Below are positions 34,025 through 43,286 of a stretch of DNA of 64,000 nt, piece by piece (position 1 is the first letter of the stretch; each line of letters begins with the position of its first letter). The DNA comes from RPQJ01 sp963706755. Its GTDB lineage: Bacteria; Pseudomonadota; Gammaproteobacteria; Steroidobacterales; Steroidobacteraceae. Location of the stretch: the NCBI GenBank assembly GCA_963706755.1, contig CAVPNH010000003.1, forward strand, positions 124,001-188,000. Reading direction: 5' to 3'. A program made the position numbers and the translations under genes. The notes below the pieces were generated by a model. The model did no database searches, was not told the DNA's origin, and saw nothing but the letters and a program-made list of their open reading frames with translations.

Positions 34025-35279
34025 GCCCGCCGCCGTCGGCCGGGCAAACGCTCCGCGTGCGATTGGAACGTCGCCTGGGTACCTGACGCCCTTCAACGCA
34101 GCTGCGAGCTCGACCGTCCTCCGCCGGTTCGCCGGCCCGGAGGCGGACGAGTTCGCGATCCTCTGTCGACCAGAGGGCCGATCGCCGGATACGGCCCACC
34201 AGGCCGAGGCGGCCTACCGGGCGTTGGCGAAGCTGCTTGCCGCCCATCAGTCGTCGTTCCGTGATGTCACCAGCGAGACGCTCTTCCTGCGCGACGTCCG
34301 GCAAGATCTCCCGAGGGTGCTGGACGTCCGGACGCGGGTCCTCGCTGACCTGGGTCAGGGCGCCTGCGCGCCCCTGCCCGCGTTCATCCAGCAGGCGCCC
34401 ATCGACCAGGGCGCGAGCTTCGAGCTCTCGGCGTGGGCCGTGGTCCCTCGTCATCGCGACGCATGGTCGGTGCGCGACGTCCCGGCCGTGCCCTCGTGTG
34501 CGTGCGAGGGATGCGCCCGATCGGGTGCACGGCTGGTTCGCCTCGGCGACCAGGTATCGCTGCACACGACCAACGTCTACGGCACCGGCGGCGATGCGTT
34601 CGAACAGGCCTTCGACATGTTCTGCGCGGCGGAGCGCCTGCTCCACCAGTGCGGCATGGGCTTCCGCGACGTCGTCCGCGCCTGGATCCACCTGCGCGAC
34701 ATCGACCGGGACTACGACGCCCTGAACAAGGCCCGACGCGAGTTCTTCCGAGCACCGCGGCATCGAGCAACGGCCCGCCAGCACCGGCGTCCAGGGCATG
34801 CCCTTCCCCGACGCGCACGACTTCTCCCTGAGTCTCCAGGCGGTGCAGTCCCCGCGGGCGCTCGACGTCACGCCGGATGTCCACGCCGACGCTGAACGAG
34901 GCGTGGAGCTATGGTGCGGACTTCTCGCGCGGCCTCCGGCTCGCCGAGGCGAACAAGGTGATGCTTTACGTCTCCGGAACGGCGAGCATCGACGAAGCGG
35001 GCCGCAGCGTCCACCTGGGCAACTTCGAGGCCCAGGTCGATCGCATGCTGGACAACATCGAACGCTGCTTGCCCAGCAGGGGGCCAGCTTCGAGAACCTG
35101 GTCTCCGGGGTCACGTACTTGAAGAACCCGGGCGATGCGCCGGTCCTGCGTTCGATGTGCCACGAACGCGGCTTCGACAATTTTCCGTGCGCGCTCGTGG
35201 AGGCCGCGTTGTGCCGGCCCGAGCTGCTCTGTGAAACGGAAGCCGTCGCGATGCTTCCGGTCGCAACAGCGCGAGCGTA
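33957..35279 (+). CDS. Multi-domain Rid (YjgF/UK114) family protein (frameshifted)
   Basis: Cytoplasmic protein of about 400 residues with Rid-type folds in tandem. Segment 1 has AYRALAKLLAAHQSSFRDVT. Segment 2 has AFDMFCAAERLLHQCGMGFR and WIHLRDIDRDYDALNKARRE. Segment 3 has MLYVSGTASIDEAGRSVHLG with VTYLKNPGDAPVLRSM. The true start is unclear: the first in-frame ATG is at 33957, inside the end of the beta-helix gene, and an internal start nearer 34050 is likely. Breaks occur near 34750, 34930 and 35070. Two-domain Rid fusions include chorismatases (FkbO, Hyg5, XanB2); this may be a relative, but no catalytic residues could be verified. The stop lies 10 bases before the next gene. Confidence 0.55.
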
Positions 35280-35289
35280 GGAAGCGAAG

Positions 35290-37721
35290 ATGCCGCAGGT
35301 GCGTCGTTCGGTCGTGGTCGCCGCCGTCATTCCGGTTGCGCTCGCTGGCCGGTCATCGCGGTGCATCGCGACCGCCGTGGCCGATCGCGAGCGGCGAAGC
35401 ACGACTGCAGATCACCTATCCGCAGGAAGGAACATTGTTCCCCCCCGAGAGTCGTCGCTCCGACCTTCGTGTGGGAGGACAAGACGGGAAACGTCGATCG
35501 CTGGGACGTCGTGGTCCGCGACGACACCGGCGGCGAGGTGCTGCGGGCTTCGGTCGACGCGCCGCGCTGGCGACCTTCGGAGGAGAACTGGAAGCAGATC
35601 AAGCAGCGAAGCCTGGAGCGCGATGCCGAGGTGATCGTCGCCGGCGTCAGCCAGGCGCCGAAGCCCGTGCTGTCGCCGGCGCGCGTGCACATCCGAACGT
35701 CGAAGGACACGGTCGGCGATTCGCTCTTCTATCGCGAGGTTCCGCTGCCGTTCCTGACGGCCGTGCAGGATCCATCCCGCATCCGCTGGCGCTTCGGCAC
35801 CATCGACGCAGGAGGCTGGCCCGCCGATCGTGCTGCAGAACCTGCCCGTGTGCGGCAACTGCCACTCCTTCGCGGACAACGGGCAGCGTGCTCGGGCTCG
35901 ACGTCGACTACGGCAACGACAAGGGCGCCTACGCCATCATGCCGGTGTCGAAGCACATGGTGCTGGACGACGCGAAGATCATCACCTGGGCCGACTACAA
36001 GCGCGAGGACGGCGAGCTCACCTTCGGGCTGCTGTCGCGGGTCTCGCCGACGGGACGGTACGTGGTCAGCACGGTCAAGGACCGGTCGGTGTTCGTCGCC
36101 ATGCCCGGACCTCATGTATCTCGCAGCTCTTCTTTCCCATCAAAGGCATCCTCGTCGTCTACGATCGGGAGACGAAGACCTTCGCGGCGCTGCCGGGCGC
36201 CGACGACCCGCAGTACGTGCAGACCAACGCGGTCGTGGAGCCCCGACGGCAAGGAGATCGTGTTCGCCCGGGCGACGGCCTACCACGCGGAGCGCCTCGA
36301 GCAGCAGAACAGCGCCCTGGTCGACGACAAGGACGTCCCGGAGTTCACCGTCGACAAGAAGCCCTTCCGCTACGACCTGTACCGGATCCCGTTCAACGAC
36401 GGGAAGGGCGGCACGCCGCAGCCGCTCGCAGGGCGCCTCGAACGACGGGATGAGCAACTTCTTCCCGAAGTACTCGCCCGACGGCAAGTGGATCGTCTTC
36501 TGCAAGGCCAAGAGCTACATGCTGCTGCAGCCCGACAGCGAGCTGTACATCGTCCCGGCCGCGGGCGGCGCGGCGCGGCGCCTGCGCTACAACACGCGCG
36601 CGCATGAACTCCTGGCACAGCTGGTCGTCGAACAGCCGCTGGCTGGTCTTCTCCTCGAAGGTGAACGGGCCGTACACGCAGCTCTTCCTCACGCACATCG
36701 ACGAGAACGGGAACGACAGCCCGCCGGTGCTGCTCGAGCGCTTCACCTCGCCCGACCGGGCCGCGAACATTCCCGAGTTCGTCAAGCTGCCCGGCGACGC
36801 CATCGCGGACATTCGCGAGCAGTTCCTGGACGCGTACTCGTTCCTGCGCGCCGGGATGGCCAACGAGAACACGGGCGACCACAAGGGCGCGGAACGCGCC
36901 TATCGGCGCGGGCTGGAGATCGCTCCGGACGACGCGAGCTGCACAACGCGCTCGGGTGGACGTTGTTCCAGGACGGGCGGACCGACGGAGGCGGTGGCGG
37001 AGTACGAGCGAGCCCTGACAGCGGATCCCAAGCACGTCAAGTCGCACAACAACCTGGCGCTCGCGCTGGTGGAGCTCGGTCGGCTCGAGGAGGCGGCCAG
37101 TCACTTCAGGACGTCGCTCGAGATCGAGCCCAAGGCGGAGATCTACAGCGACCTCGGATTCGTCATGGCGCGGCTGGGCCACCCGGAGGAGGCGCGCGCG
37201 CGATTACCAGAAGGCGCTCGCGCTGGACCCGAACTGCGCCTCGGCGCATTTCAACCTGGCGGTGACGTACGTGCAGGCGGGTGACATTCGGCGGAGGCCG
37301 AGTCCCACTACCGCCAGGCGCTCCCTGGAAGGCCCACCGCCGAGACCCACAACGGCCTGGGCTACGTCCTCGCCCGACAGGGCCGCGCGGACGAGGCGAT
37401 GGCGGAGTTCCGCAAGGCGATCGACACCGACCCGAAGTTCACGCCCGCCTACAACAATCTCGCCGATGCGCTGGCGAAGCAGGGAAAGCTCGAAGAAGCG
37501 GCGCATTACTACGAGCTCTCGCTCGCCGAGAAGCCGAGCACTGCCGTGTACAACGCTCTCGGCGACGTCCTGCGCCGGCTCGGCAAAACGGATGAGGCTG
37601 CGGTCCAATTCGAGCAAGGCGAAGGCCCTCGAATCGGCTCGATGAGGCGAAGGCCCATCTCGCCACGGATGCGCTGAAGACCCGCGAGGATCTGCGCATC
37701 GGAGACAGATGGGTTCACTGA
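35290..37721 (+). CDS. PD40 beta-propeller / CxxCH / TPR protein (heavily frameshifted)
   Basis: One locus of about 810 residues split into many short frames. In order: a probable signal segment (VVVAAVIPVALAG); an Ig-like region with VVAPTFVWEDKTGNVDRWDV; a c-type heme motif CGNCH (35851-35865) in NLPVCGNCHSFADNG; TolB/PD40 propeller blades (SPDGKEIVFARA and KYSPDGKWIVFCKAK); and at least five TPR units (AVAEYERALTADPKHVKSHN, ALALDPNCASAHFNLAVTYV, EFRKAIDTDPKFTPAYNNLA). Most breaks are an extra or missing G/C near GG pairs (for example 35881-35883, 36107, 36431). It probably acts outside the cytoplasm. Function unknown. The ATG at 35290 has GGAAG upstream. Confidence 0.65.
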
Positions 37722-37767
37722 ATAGTTCGCTTCGCGCAGGTCGCCGGCGACAGTGGGCGCCACGGCG

Positions 37768-39477
37768 TCATCGGGGCGCCTCATACACGACGCGGCCGCC
37801 GACGACCGTCTCGAGCACCTTGAGATCGCGTATCCCGGCCGGGTCCATCGTGGTGATGTCGTCCGAGATGACGACGAAGTCCGCCACCTTGCCGCGCTCG
37901 ATCGAGCCCTTGATCGCGTCCTCGCCCTGCGCGCGGGCGGACCATATGGTCATCATGCGGAGCGCCTCGGCGACGGTGACCGCCTGCCCTGGCTCGAATA
38001 CGCCCGCGTCCGAGTTGCGCGTCACCGCGGCCCAGATGTGCAGGAAGGGATTCAGGGTCTCGAGCACGATGCCGGTGAGGTCCGTCCCCGCGCCCGGCTC
38101 GAGCCCGGCATCGATCATCGACCGGAACTCGAATCCCGTCCGCGCCCGCTCCGGCCCGAGGTTCTGAATCGTCGAGTTGCCGAGCGTGTAGAGCCACGCT
38201 GGCTGGACGTTGACCCTGATACCGAGCCGCTTTGCTCGAGCGAGGTCATCAGGGCCCGTCACGAACTCGCCGAAGTGCTCGATCCGCTGCAGCGAGCCGC
38301 GCGCCGCCGCATCCTGCTGCGCGTGCTCGAAGGCGGTGAGCGCCATCGCCGTTGCACGATCACCCGTTGCGTGCGCGAGGAACGGCACACCGGCGCGTTC
38401 CGCTCGCAGCACCAGCGCATCGAGCTGTGCCTGGTCCAGGTTGAGAATTCCATAGCCGCCGTCAGGCCCGGCATACGGCGCCGTGACCGCGCCGCCTCGC
38501 ATCGGCACGTCGCTGTCCACCCAGACCTTGACGCCCGCGAACCGGTACCACTCCGGGCTGACGGACGGAGGAAACGCCAGTGCGTCGAACGCAGGAGGCA
38601 GCAGCCGTCCACCCGGATCGGTGAACACCGCAATCGTGTATCGGAGCGTAGTGGGCGCCTCGCCAGCGGCGATCTGCCTGATGACTCCCAGTTCGGGCAG
38701 GGGTGTGATCGCATACACGGACGTGTAGCCGTTCGCATTCCACATCGCGGGAATGTCGCGCAGGTAATACTCGCGCAGGTCCGCGTCCGGGATGCGCCGG
38801 TCCGGGAAGATTCCCATGCCTTCCCTGACGACACCGGTGGGCTCGCCCGCTGCGTCGAGTTCGACCTGCGCACCCTTGATCTCGCTCGTCCCGCGCGTGA
38901 TACCGACCGACCGGATTCCTGCGGAATTCACCACCGCCTCGTGCGAACCGTTGAGGAACATCACCGGGTGGCCCGGAGCGACGGAATCGAGTTCCGTGCG
39001 CGTCGGCAGCCGATGCTCCGCGAAGCGCGTCTGGCTCGACGAGGAGCCCGCGACGATGATCCACTCGCCGGGCGCTGTCCTGGCAGCCTGGTCCCTGACC
39101 TTGACCAGCAGCGCCGCGACGGACGGCGTCGTGGCGAAGCGGCCGTCCACGTACTTCCTGATCATGCGCACCGCGAGCGACGGATGCGCGTGCCCATCGA
39201 CGAACCCGGGCAGGACCGTGCGGCCGTGCAGGTCCACGACCTTCGTGTCCCTAGACGCAAGCTTCCCGATCTCCCGGGTCGTGCCGACGCGCACGATGTG
39301 GCCGTCTTGCACCGCGACCGCCTGGGCGATCGTGCCGGCAGCATCGAGCGTCACGAGCTTGCCGTTCACGAACACGACGTCCGGCGCCGTCTTCGCTTGC
39401 GCGGTGGCAAGCCACAGACCGGAGACGATTGCCGCGAGCGCGAGCGGCCCCGACAACCCGCCAGTTCGTGCTTTCAT
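37768..39477 (-). CDS. Secreted amidohydrolase (YtcJ-like)
   Basis: Metal-dependent hydrolase of 569 residues of the amidohydrolase_3 group. A signal peptide (ends ATAQA) precedes the family start PDVVFVNGKLVTLD. Metal ligands are the HxH in PGFVDGHAHPSLAV, the later histidines in FLAHATGDRATAMA and RIEHFGEFV, and the aspartate in GAGTDLTGIVL. Substrate is unknown; YtcJ relatives hydrolyse N-acyl or cyclic amides. The frame upstream of the ATG at 39477 is a shadow of the neighbouring spacer. It converges on the PD40-TPR gene with a 46-base gap. Confidence 0.82.
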   Translation of the reverse strand: MKARTGGLSGPLALAAIVSGLWLATAQAKTAPDVVFVNGKLVTLDAAGTIAQAVAVQDGHIVRVGTTREIGKLASRDTKVVDLHGRTVLPGFVDGHAHPSLAVRMIRKYVDGRFATTPSVAALLVKVRDQAARTAPGEWIIVAGSSSSQTRFAEHRLPTRTELDSVAPGHPVMFLNGSHEAVVNSAGIRSVGITRGTSEIKGAQVELDAAGEPTGVVREGMGIFPDRRIPDADLREYYLRDIPAMWNANGYTSVYAITPLPELGVIRQIAAGEAPTTLRYTIAVFTDPGGRLLPPAFDALAFPPSVSPEWYRFAGVKVWVDSDVPMRGGAVTAPYAGPDGGYGILNLDQAQLDALVLRAERAGVPFLAHATGDRATAMALTAFEHAQQDAAARGSLQRIEHFGEFVTGPDDLARAKRLGIRVNVQPAWLYTLGNSTIQNLGPERARTGFEFRSMIDAGLEPGAGTDLTGIVLETLNPFLHIWAAVTRNSDAGVFEPGQAVTVAEALRMMTIWSARAQGEDAIKGSIERGKVADFVVISDDITTMDPAGIRDLKVLETVVGGRVVYEAPR

Positions 39478-39586
39478 GCGCGAGATGTTACCAGCGCGAG
39501 ACGGACGGCGAACCGGCTTCGACACCGGATTCGGGCCGCAGGGCATCTCGAGCACTTCAGCCCGCTGGTGATCGAGGAGCGTGCGT

Positions 39587-41209
39587 TCATTCCTCGTAGC
39601 CGTAGGCCGCGACCCAGGGCGCGAGCACCGGCAGCACCGGCTCGAGGAAGCGTCGGTAGTTTCGCCATTTGCCGCGCGAGCTTGAGTACAGCGGCCGGAC
39701 GACCTGCGCGGCACTCGGCGTATTGACCTCGCGCTGGCGGGCTGTCGCCGCGTAATTGCGCACCGCGTCACTCCAGGGCAGGCCGAGGAAGGCCAGCAGG
39801 TCGCCGACGGTCACGTCGAAATCCCCGACCACCTGCTCGTAGCGCACTTCGTGGATCCGCAGCGGCAGCCGCTCGCGGCACTCCGCCACGAGATTCATCA
39901 CGTCGTCGTAGAAGGCTGCCGCGGTGTCGAGTCTCAACAGCTGGTACATCGCGCCGTTCATGCCGAAGCGCTGCTGGTAGCAACTCAGGACGACGTCGCG
40001 CGGATCGCGCAGGGCGAGGATCACCCGTGCATCGGGAAAGATCCGGGCGATCACGGGCAGCAGGATGGCGTACAGCGGGAACTTGTCGATCAGCATGGGC
40101 CGCCGCGGCGCCTCGCCGAGGCATTGCGAAACCCTGGCGAGATATTGCTCCTGCAACTCGGCGAGAACCGCCGGCGCGAGATGGGCCCATTCGCGCGCGC
40201 CGGCACTGGGGCCGAGCAGCGCCGCGCAGGCGTCGACGAGCGTCGGCCGCTCCTCGAGGGTGCCGATCGCGGGGTGCGAAGCGAGAACCTGGTCCAGCAG
40301 CGTCGTGCCGGACCGCGGGAAGCCGACCAGGAAGACCGGCTTCGCGTCACCACGCTTCGGTCCGTGCTGCCACTGGCTCACGTCGGCCTCCCGCAGCAGG
40401 CTGCGCAGCCGGCGGACCGTCGGCGGCGACATGAACCCGGCATCCTGCGCGAACGTCTCCGCATGCTGCTCGAGCTGGATCCGATTCGCCGCCGTGTAGC
40501 GGGCGAACGCCTCGTCGTAGTCGCCAATCCGGTCGAAGGCATCGCCGAGGTGGCCCTCGGCGATCGCGCGGTTCACCGCCGAGAGGCCCGGGTCGTCGAG
40601 CATCGCCCGCAGGTCGGCGACGGCCGAGGCCGTGTCGTCGGTCCGGATCAGGACTTTCGCGCGGGTGAGCCGCGCCGCGGCGTTGCGCGGCGCGACCTGC
40701 AGGGCGCGTCCAGCCAGCGTCATCGCCTGGTCCAGCCGATGCTCCTGCTCGGCGAGTCCCGCGAGTGCGGCGAGCGCATCAGCGTATCCGGGCTGGAGCT
40801 CGACGGCCTTGGCGTAGCGCGCGGCGGCAGCATCGCGTTCGCCGAGATCCAGCAGAACGTTGCCGAGGTTGTGCTGCGCGACGGCGAATTTCGGCTCCGC
40901 AGCGACTGCAGCCTCCAGTGCCCGGCGTGCCTCGGCGAGCCGACCTGAATTCCGGTACGCACAGCCGAGGTTCGATAAGACGTGGACGTGATTCGGGCTC
41001 GCGCGCTGCGCCCGCTCCAGGAACGCAATGCCTTGCACGAGGCCGCCGCGCTCGAGTTGCACGAGTCCCAGCATCATCAGCGCGTTTGCCTCCTCGCCGT
41101 TCTGGCGAACGATGTCCGCGCAGATTGCCTCGACCTCCTCGAGGCGACGCGCCTGAAGCGCCGTCGCGGCGCGCTGCAGTGACTGTCTCAGGAGATCGAG
41201 TTTGCTCAC
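39587..41209 (-). CDS. TPR-sulfotransferase protein
   Basis: A 540-residue protein with about six TPR repeats (residues 1-230, for example ANALMMLGLVQLERGGLVQG and AEPKFAVAQHNLGNVLLDLG) joined to a PAPS-dependent sulfotransferase. The 5'-phosphosulfate loop is FLVGFPRSGTTLLDQVL and the 3'-phosphate site is VILALRDPRDVVLSCYQQRF. Such fusions are common in proteobacteria; the acceptor is unknown. The start is a GTG at 41209 (product begins MSKLDLLRQSL). About 110 bases separate it from the amidohydrolase. The 183 bases upstream, towards the CxxCH protein gene, show nothing recognised. Confidence 0.85.
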   Translation of the reverse strand: MSKLDLLRQSLQRAATALQARRLEEVEAICADIVRQNGEEANALMMLGLVQLERGGLVQGIAFLERAQRASPNHVHVLSNLGCAYRNSGRLAEARRALEAAVAAEPKFAVAQHNLGNVLLDLGERDAAAARYAKAVELQPGYADALAALAGLAEQEHRLDQAMTLAGRALQVAPRNAAARLTRAKVLIRTDDTASAVADLRAMLDDPGLSAVNRAIAEGHLGDAFDRIGDYDEAFARYTAANRIQLEQHAETFAQDAGFMSPPTVRRLRSLLREADVSQWQHGPKRGDAKPVFLVGFPRSGTTLLDQVLASHPAIGTLEERPTLVDACAALLGPSAGAREWAHLAPAVLAELQEQYLARVSQCLGEAPRRPMLIDKFPLYAILLPVIARIFPDARVILALRDPRDVVLSCYQQRFGMNGAMYQLLRLDTAAAFYDDVMNLVAECRERLPLRIHEVRYEQVVGDFDVTVGDLLAFLGLPWSDAVRNYAATARQREVNTPSAAQVVRPLYSSSRGKWRNYRRFLEPVLPVLAPWVAAYGYEE

Positions 41210-41392
41210 GGAATCACCGGTCGAAAGCCGCGGTCGCCGGCCGGACAAGGCAGGTTCGCAGAGCATAAGTCAAACCCGGTGCGCCGTCGGGTGCCCGCGC
41301 CCGGGCCTGCCCGATCGGCTCGTTCCGCCTGCGAGTGCCGGACCTGCGCAGGTGCGCGATTGCGCACGCCAGCTGGTGCTGATTAGACGCCG

Positions 41393-42073
41393 TCAAAACA
41401 GCCCTTTCACCCAGGCGATCGACGCACCGATAAAGACCATGGCTTTCAACTTGAACAGGGCCATGCCATCGCCATCCTGGGGCACTGGTTCGCCGCAGCG
41501 GGGGTCGGAGCGCTGCAATGCGCCGGTCATCTGGTGGTCGATGGGAATGGGTTCGCAGCCGTGCGTGGTCTCGCAGACGAAGTCCCACGGGTCGCGAGCG
41601 GGGGCGTGACAGCCGAAGCAGTTCTTGCCGAAACGATTATTGACCTCGGCAAAGCCACGCTTGCCGATCCTGGTGCCCGTCGCGCTGACGTCCAACTCAA
41701 AGAACTCCCAGTCCCCGGTGGCCGGGTTGAACCCGGCCTCGCGCTTGACCATGGCTTCCGTGGGCACCAGCTGCACCACCGATCCGGCCGGGTAGACGGC
41801 ACCTTTGGCCGCGTTGGCGGCAGCCAGCGTACCGGCCATGTTGCCGAGGAGGTTGTCGACGTAAAAATGTCGCACCGGGGTCATCTTGCGTATGCAGCGA
41901 AACGTATTGTCGTCGACCTTGACGGGGATCACGGTAACCACAGTTGCCGGGGTCGCAGCCGGCGTTGCCGGGGTCGCAGCCGGCGTCGCCGGCGTGCCAG
42001 CGGCGGCGACCACTCCAATCAGCCCGCTTGCCAGCACCAACACCATGGCCGTGCCACCAATCATTCTTCTCAT
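41393..42073 (-). CDS. Secreted CxxCH protein with Ala-Thr-Pro repeat, cytochrome P460-like
   Basis: Exported protein of 226 residues: signal peptide (ends VVAAAG), a low-complexity (ATPA) linker, then a compact domain with VRHFYVDNLLGNMAGTLAAA, PAGSVVQLVPTEAMVKREAG and WEFFELDVSATGTRIG. A c-type heme motif CFGCH (41606-41620) follows, with two further cysteines in VCETTHGCEP. The order of features resembles cytochrome P460/cytochrome c' beta proteins, which place CxxCH near the end, but I could not confirm the family. It ends with a hydrophobic MVFIGASIAWVKGLF that could anchor it. Monocistronic by its surroundings. Confidence 0.65.
   Translation of the reverse strand: MRRMIGGTAMVLVLASGLIGVVAAAGTPATPAATPATPAATPATVVTVIPVKVDDNTFRCIRKMTPVRHFYVDNLLGNMAGTLAAANAAKGAVYPAGSVVQLVPTEAMVKREAGFNPATGDWEFFELDVSATGTRIGKRGFAEVNNRFGKNCFGCHAPARDPWDFVCETTHGCEPIPIDHQMTGALQRSDPRCGEPVPQDGDGMALFKLKAMVFIGASIAWVKGLF
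41943..41984. repeat. 21-bp tandem repeat inside the CxxCH protein gene
   Basis: Two perfect 21-bp units starting GTTGCCGGGGTCGC are followed by a partial third. They encode the Ala-Thr-Pro linker after the signal peptide. The array may vary in length between strains. Confidence 0.75.
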
Positions 42074-42270
42074 TGCTCACTCCCCTGTATTCAAGTTGTC
42101 GCTTCGTCATTGAAGCACAAGCATGGGTCGGTGAGGATCATGGCGTGAGCCTGCCGCGCCTCGTGTCCGGCGTCACCGCGCACTGATCGGGCGGCATGGC
42201 CGGGTTGGCCGAAGTCGTCGCTCTCGTGTAATAGTCTCCCCTCCTCGACTCGGACACGCGAACGCACGCC

Positions 42271-43251
42271 ATGTCGCTGCAGCAGCCCGGCACCACGCTC
42301 GAACCCGTTCGCGCCATCACGCTCGATGATGTCCGCGCGGCGCGCGAGCGAATCGCCGGCACCATCGTGCGTACGCCGCTCATCCGTCTCGAACTCGGGC
42401 CCGACTACCCCGACATCCGCCTCAAGCTCGAGAACCTGCAGCCCATCAACGCCTACAAGCTGCGCGGAGCCGCCAATGCGGTGGCGAGGCTGCCCGACAC
42501 CGAGCGCCAACGCGGCGTCTGGACCATCAGCGCCGGCAATGCCGGGCAAGGCGTCGCCTACGCCGCGCGCAAGGCTGGCGTGCCGTGCACCGTGGTGTAT
42601 ATCGAGACTGCGCCCGCCTCCAAGATCGAGCGCATGAGGGCGCTCGGCGCGAGGCTCGTGCCCGTCTCCTACGATCGTGCCTGGCAGGCCCTGGAGGATC
42701 GTTCGTATCCCGGTGTCGACGGCACGTTCATCCATCCCTTCGACGACCACGATTTCATCGTCGGCCACGCCACCATGGGCCTGGAGATCCTCGAGGACGC
42801 GCCAGACACCACCGCGGTGATCGGCAGCATCGGCGGTGGCGGGCTCATCGCCGGTGTCGGCAGCGCCGTCAAGGCGCTCAAGCCCGACATCAGGGTGTGG
42901 GGTGCCGAACCCGAGACCGCGGCCCCCGCGGCACTCTCGTTCGCGAAAGGATCGCCCCAGGTATTCAAGGACTGGAAAGCATCGTTCGTCGACGGCGCCG
43001 GGGGCCAGAGCGTATTCCCGCGCATGTGGCAACGCATGACGCCCGTGGTGGACGGCTACATCGTCGTCACGCTGGAGGAAACCCGGCACGCCATGCGCCT
43101 CATGGCCGAGAAGGCGCGGGTCATCGCCGAGGGTGCCGGGGCCTTGCCGCTCGCTGCCGCGCTGACCGGCAAGGCTGGCCGCGGGCCCATCGTTGCCATT
43201 GTTTCCGGCGGCAACATCGACCTGAAGAAGTTCGCCGAACTGGTCGCGTGA
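42271..43251 (+). CDS. Threonine/serine dehydratase-like PLP enzyme
   Basis: Fold-type II PLP enzyme of 326 residues. The Schiff-base lysine is in PINAYKLRGAANAV, an asparagine loop in WTISAGNAGQGVAYAARK, and the phosphate-binding glycine loop in IGSIGGGGLIAGVG. Length and motifs match catabolic threonine dehydratases without the ACT domain, and also serine racemase/threo-hydroxyaspartate dehydratase relatives, so the substrate is open. Its stop lies 35 bases before the LtrA start. The 197 bases upstream hold no gene. Confidence 0.82.
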   Translation: MSLQQPGTTLEPVRAITLDDVRAARERIAGTIVRTPLIRLELGPDYPDIRLKLENLQPINAYKLRGAANAVARLPDTERQRGVWTISAGNAGQGVAYAARKAGVPCTVVYIETAPASKIERMRALGARLVPVSYDRAWQALEDRSYPGVDGTFIHPFDDHDFIVGHATMGLEILEDAPDTTAVIGSIGGGGLIAGVGSAVKALKPDIRVWGAEPETAAPAALSFAKGSPQVFKDWKASFVDGAGGQSVFPRMWQRMTPVVDGYIVVTLEETRHAMRLMAEKARVIAEGAGALPLAAALTGKAGRGPIVAIVSGGNIDLKKFAELVA

Positions 43252-43286
43252 CGCGATTGGCAGCTTCGCGCCCTACTATCCTCCCG

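Noticed and set aside
37768..37800. Frameshift block extending into the amidohydrolase gene
   Set aside because: The amidohydrolase frame is open and complete from 39477 to 37768, so the block ends before it.
42585..43286. Long in-frame extension of the LtrA gene
   Set aside because: It is a shadow of the dehydratase gene; the encoded sequence is Arg/His-rich noise and the conserved LtrA start is at 43287.
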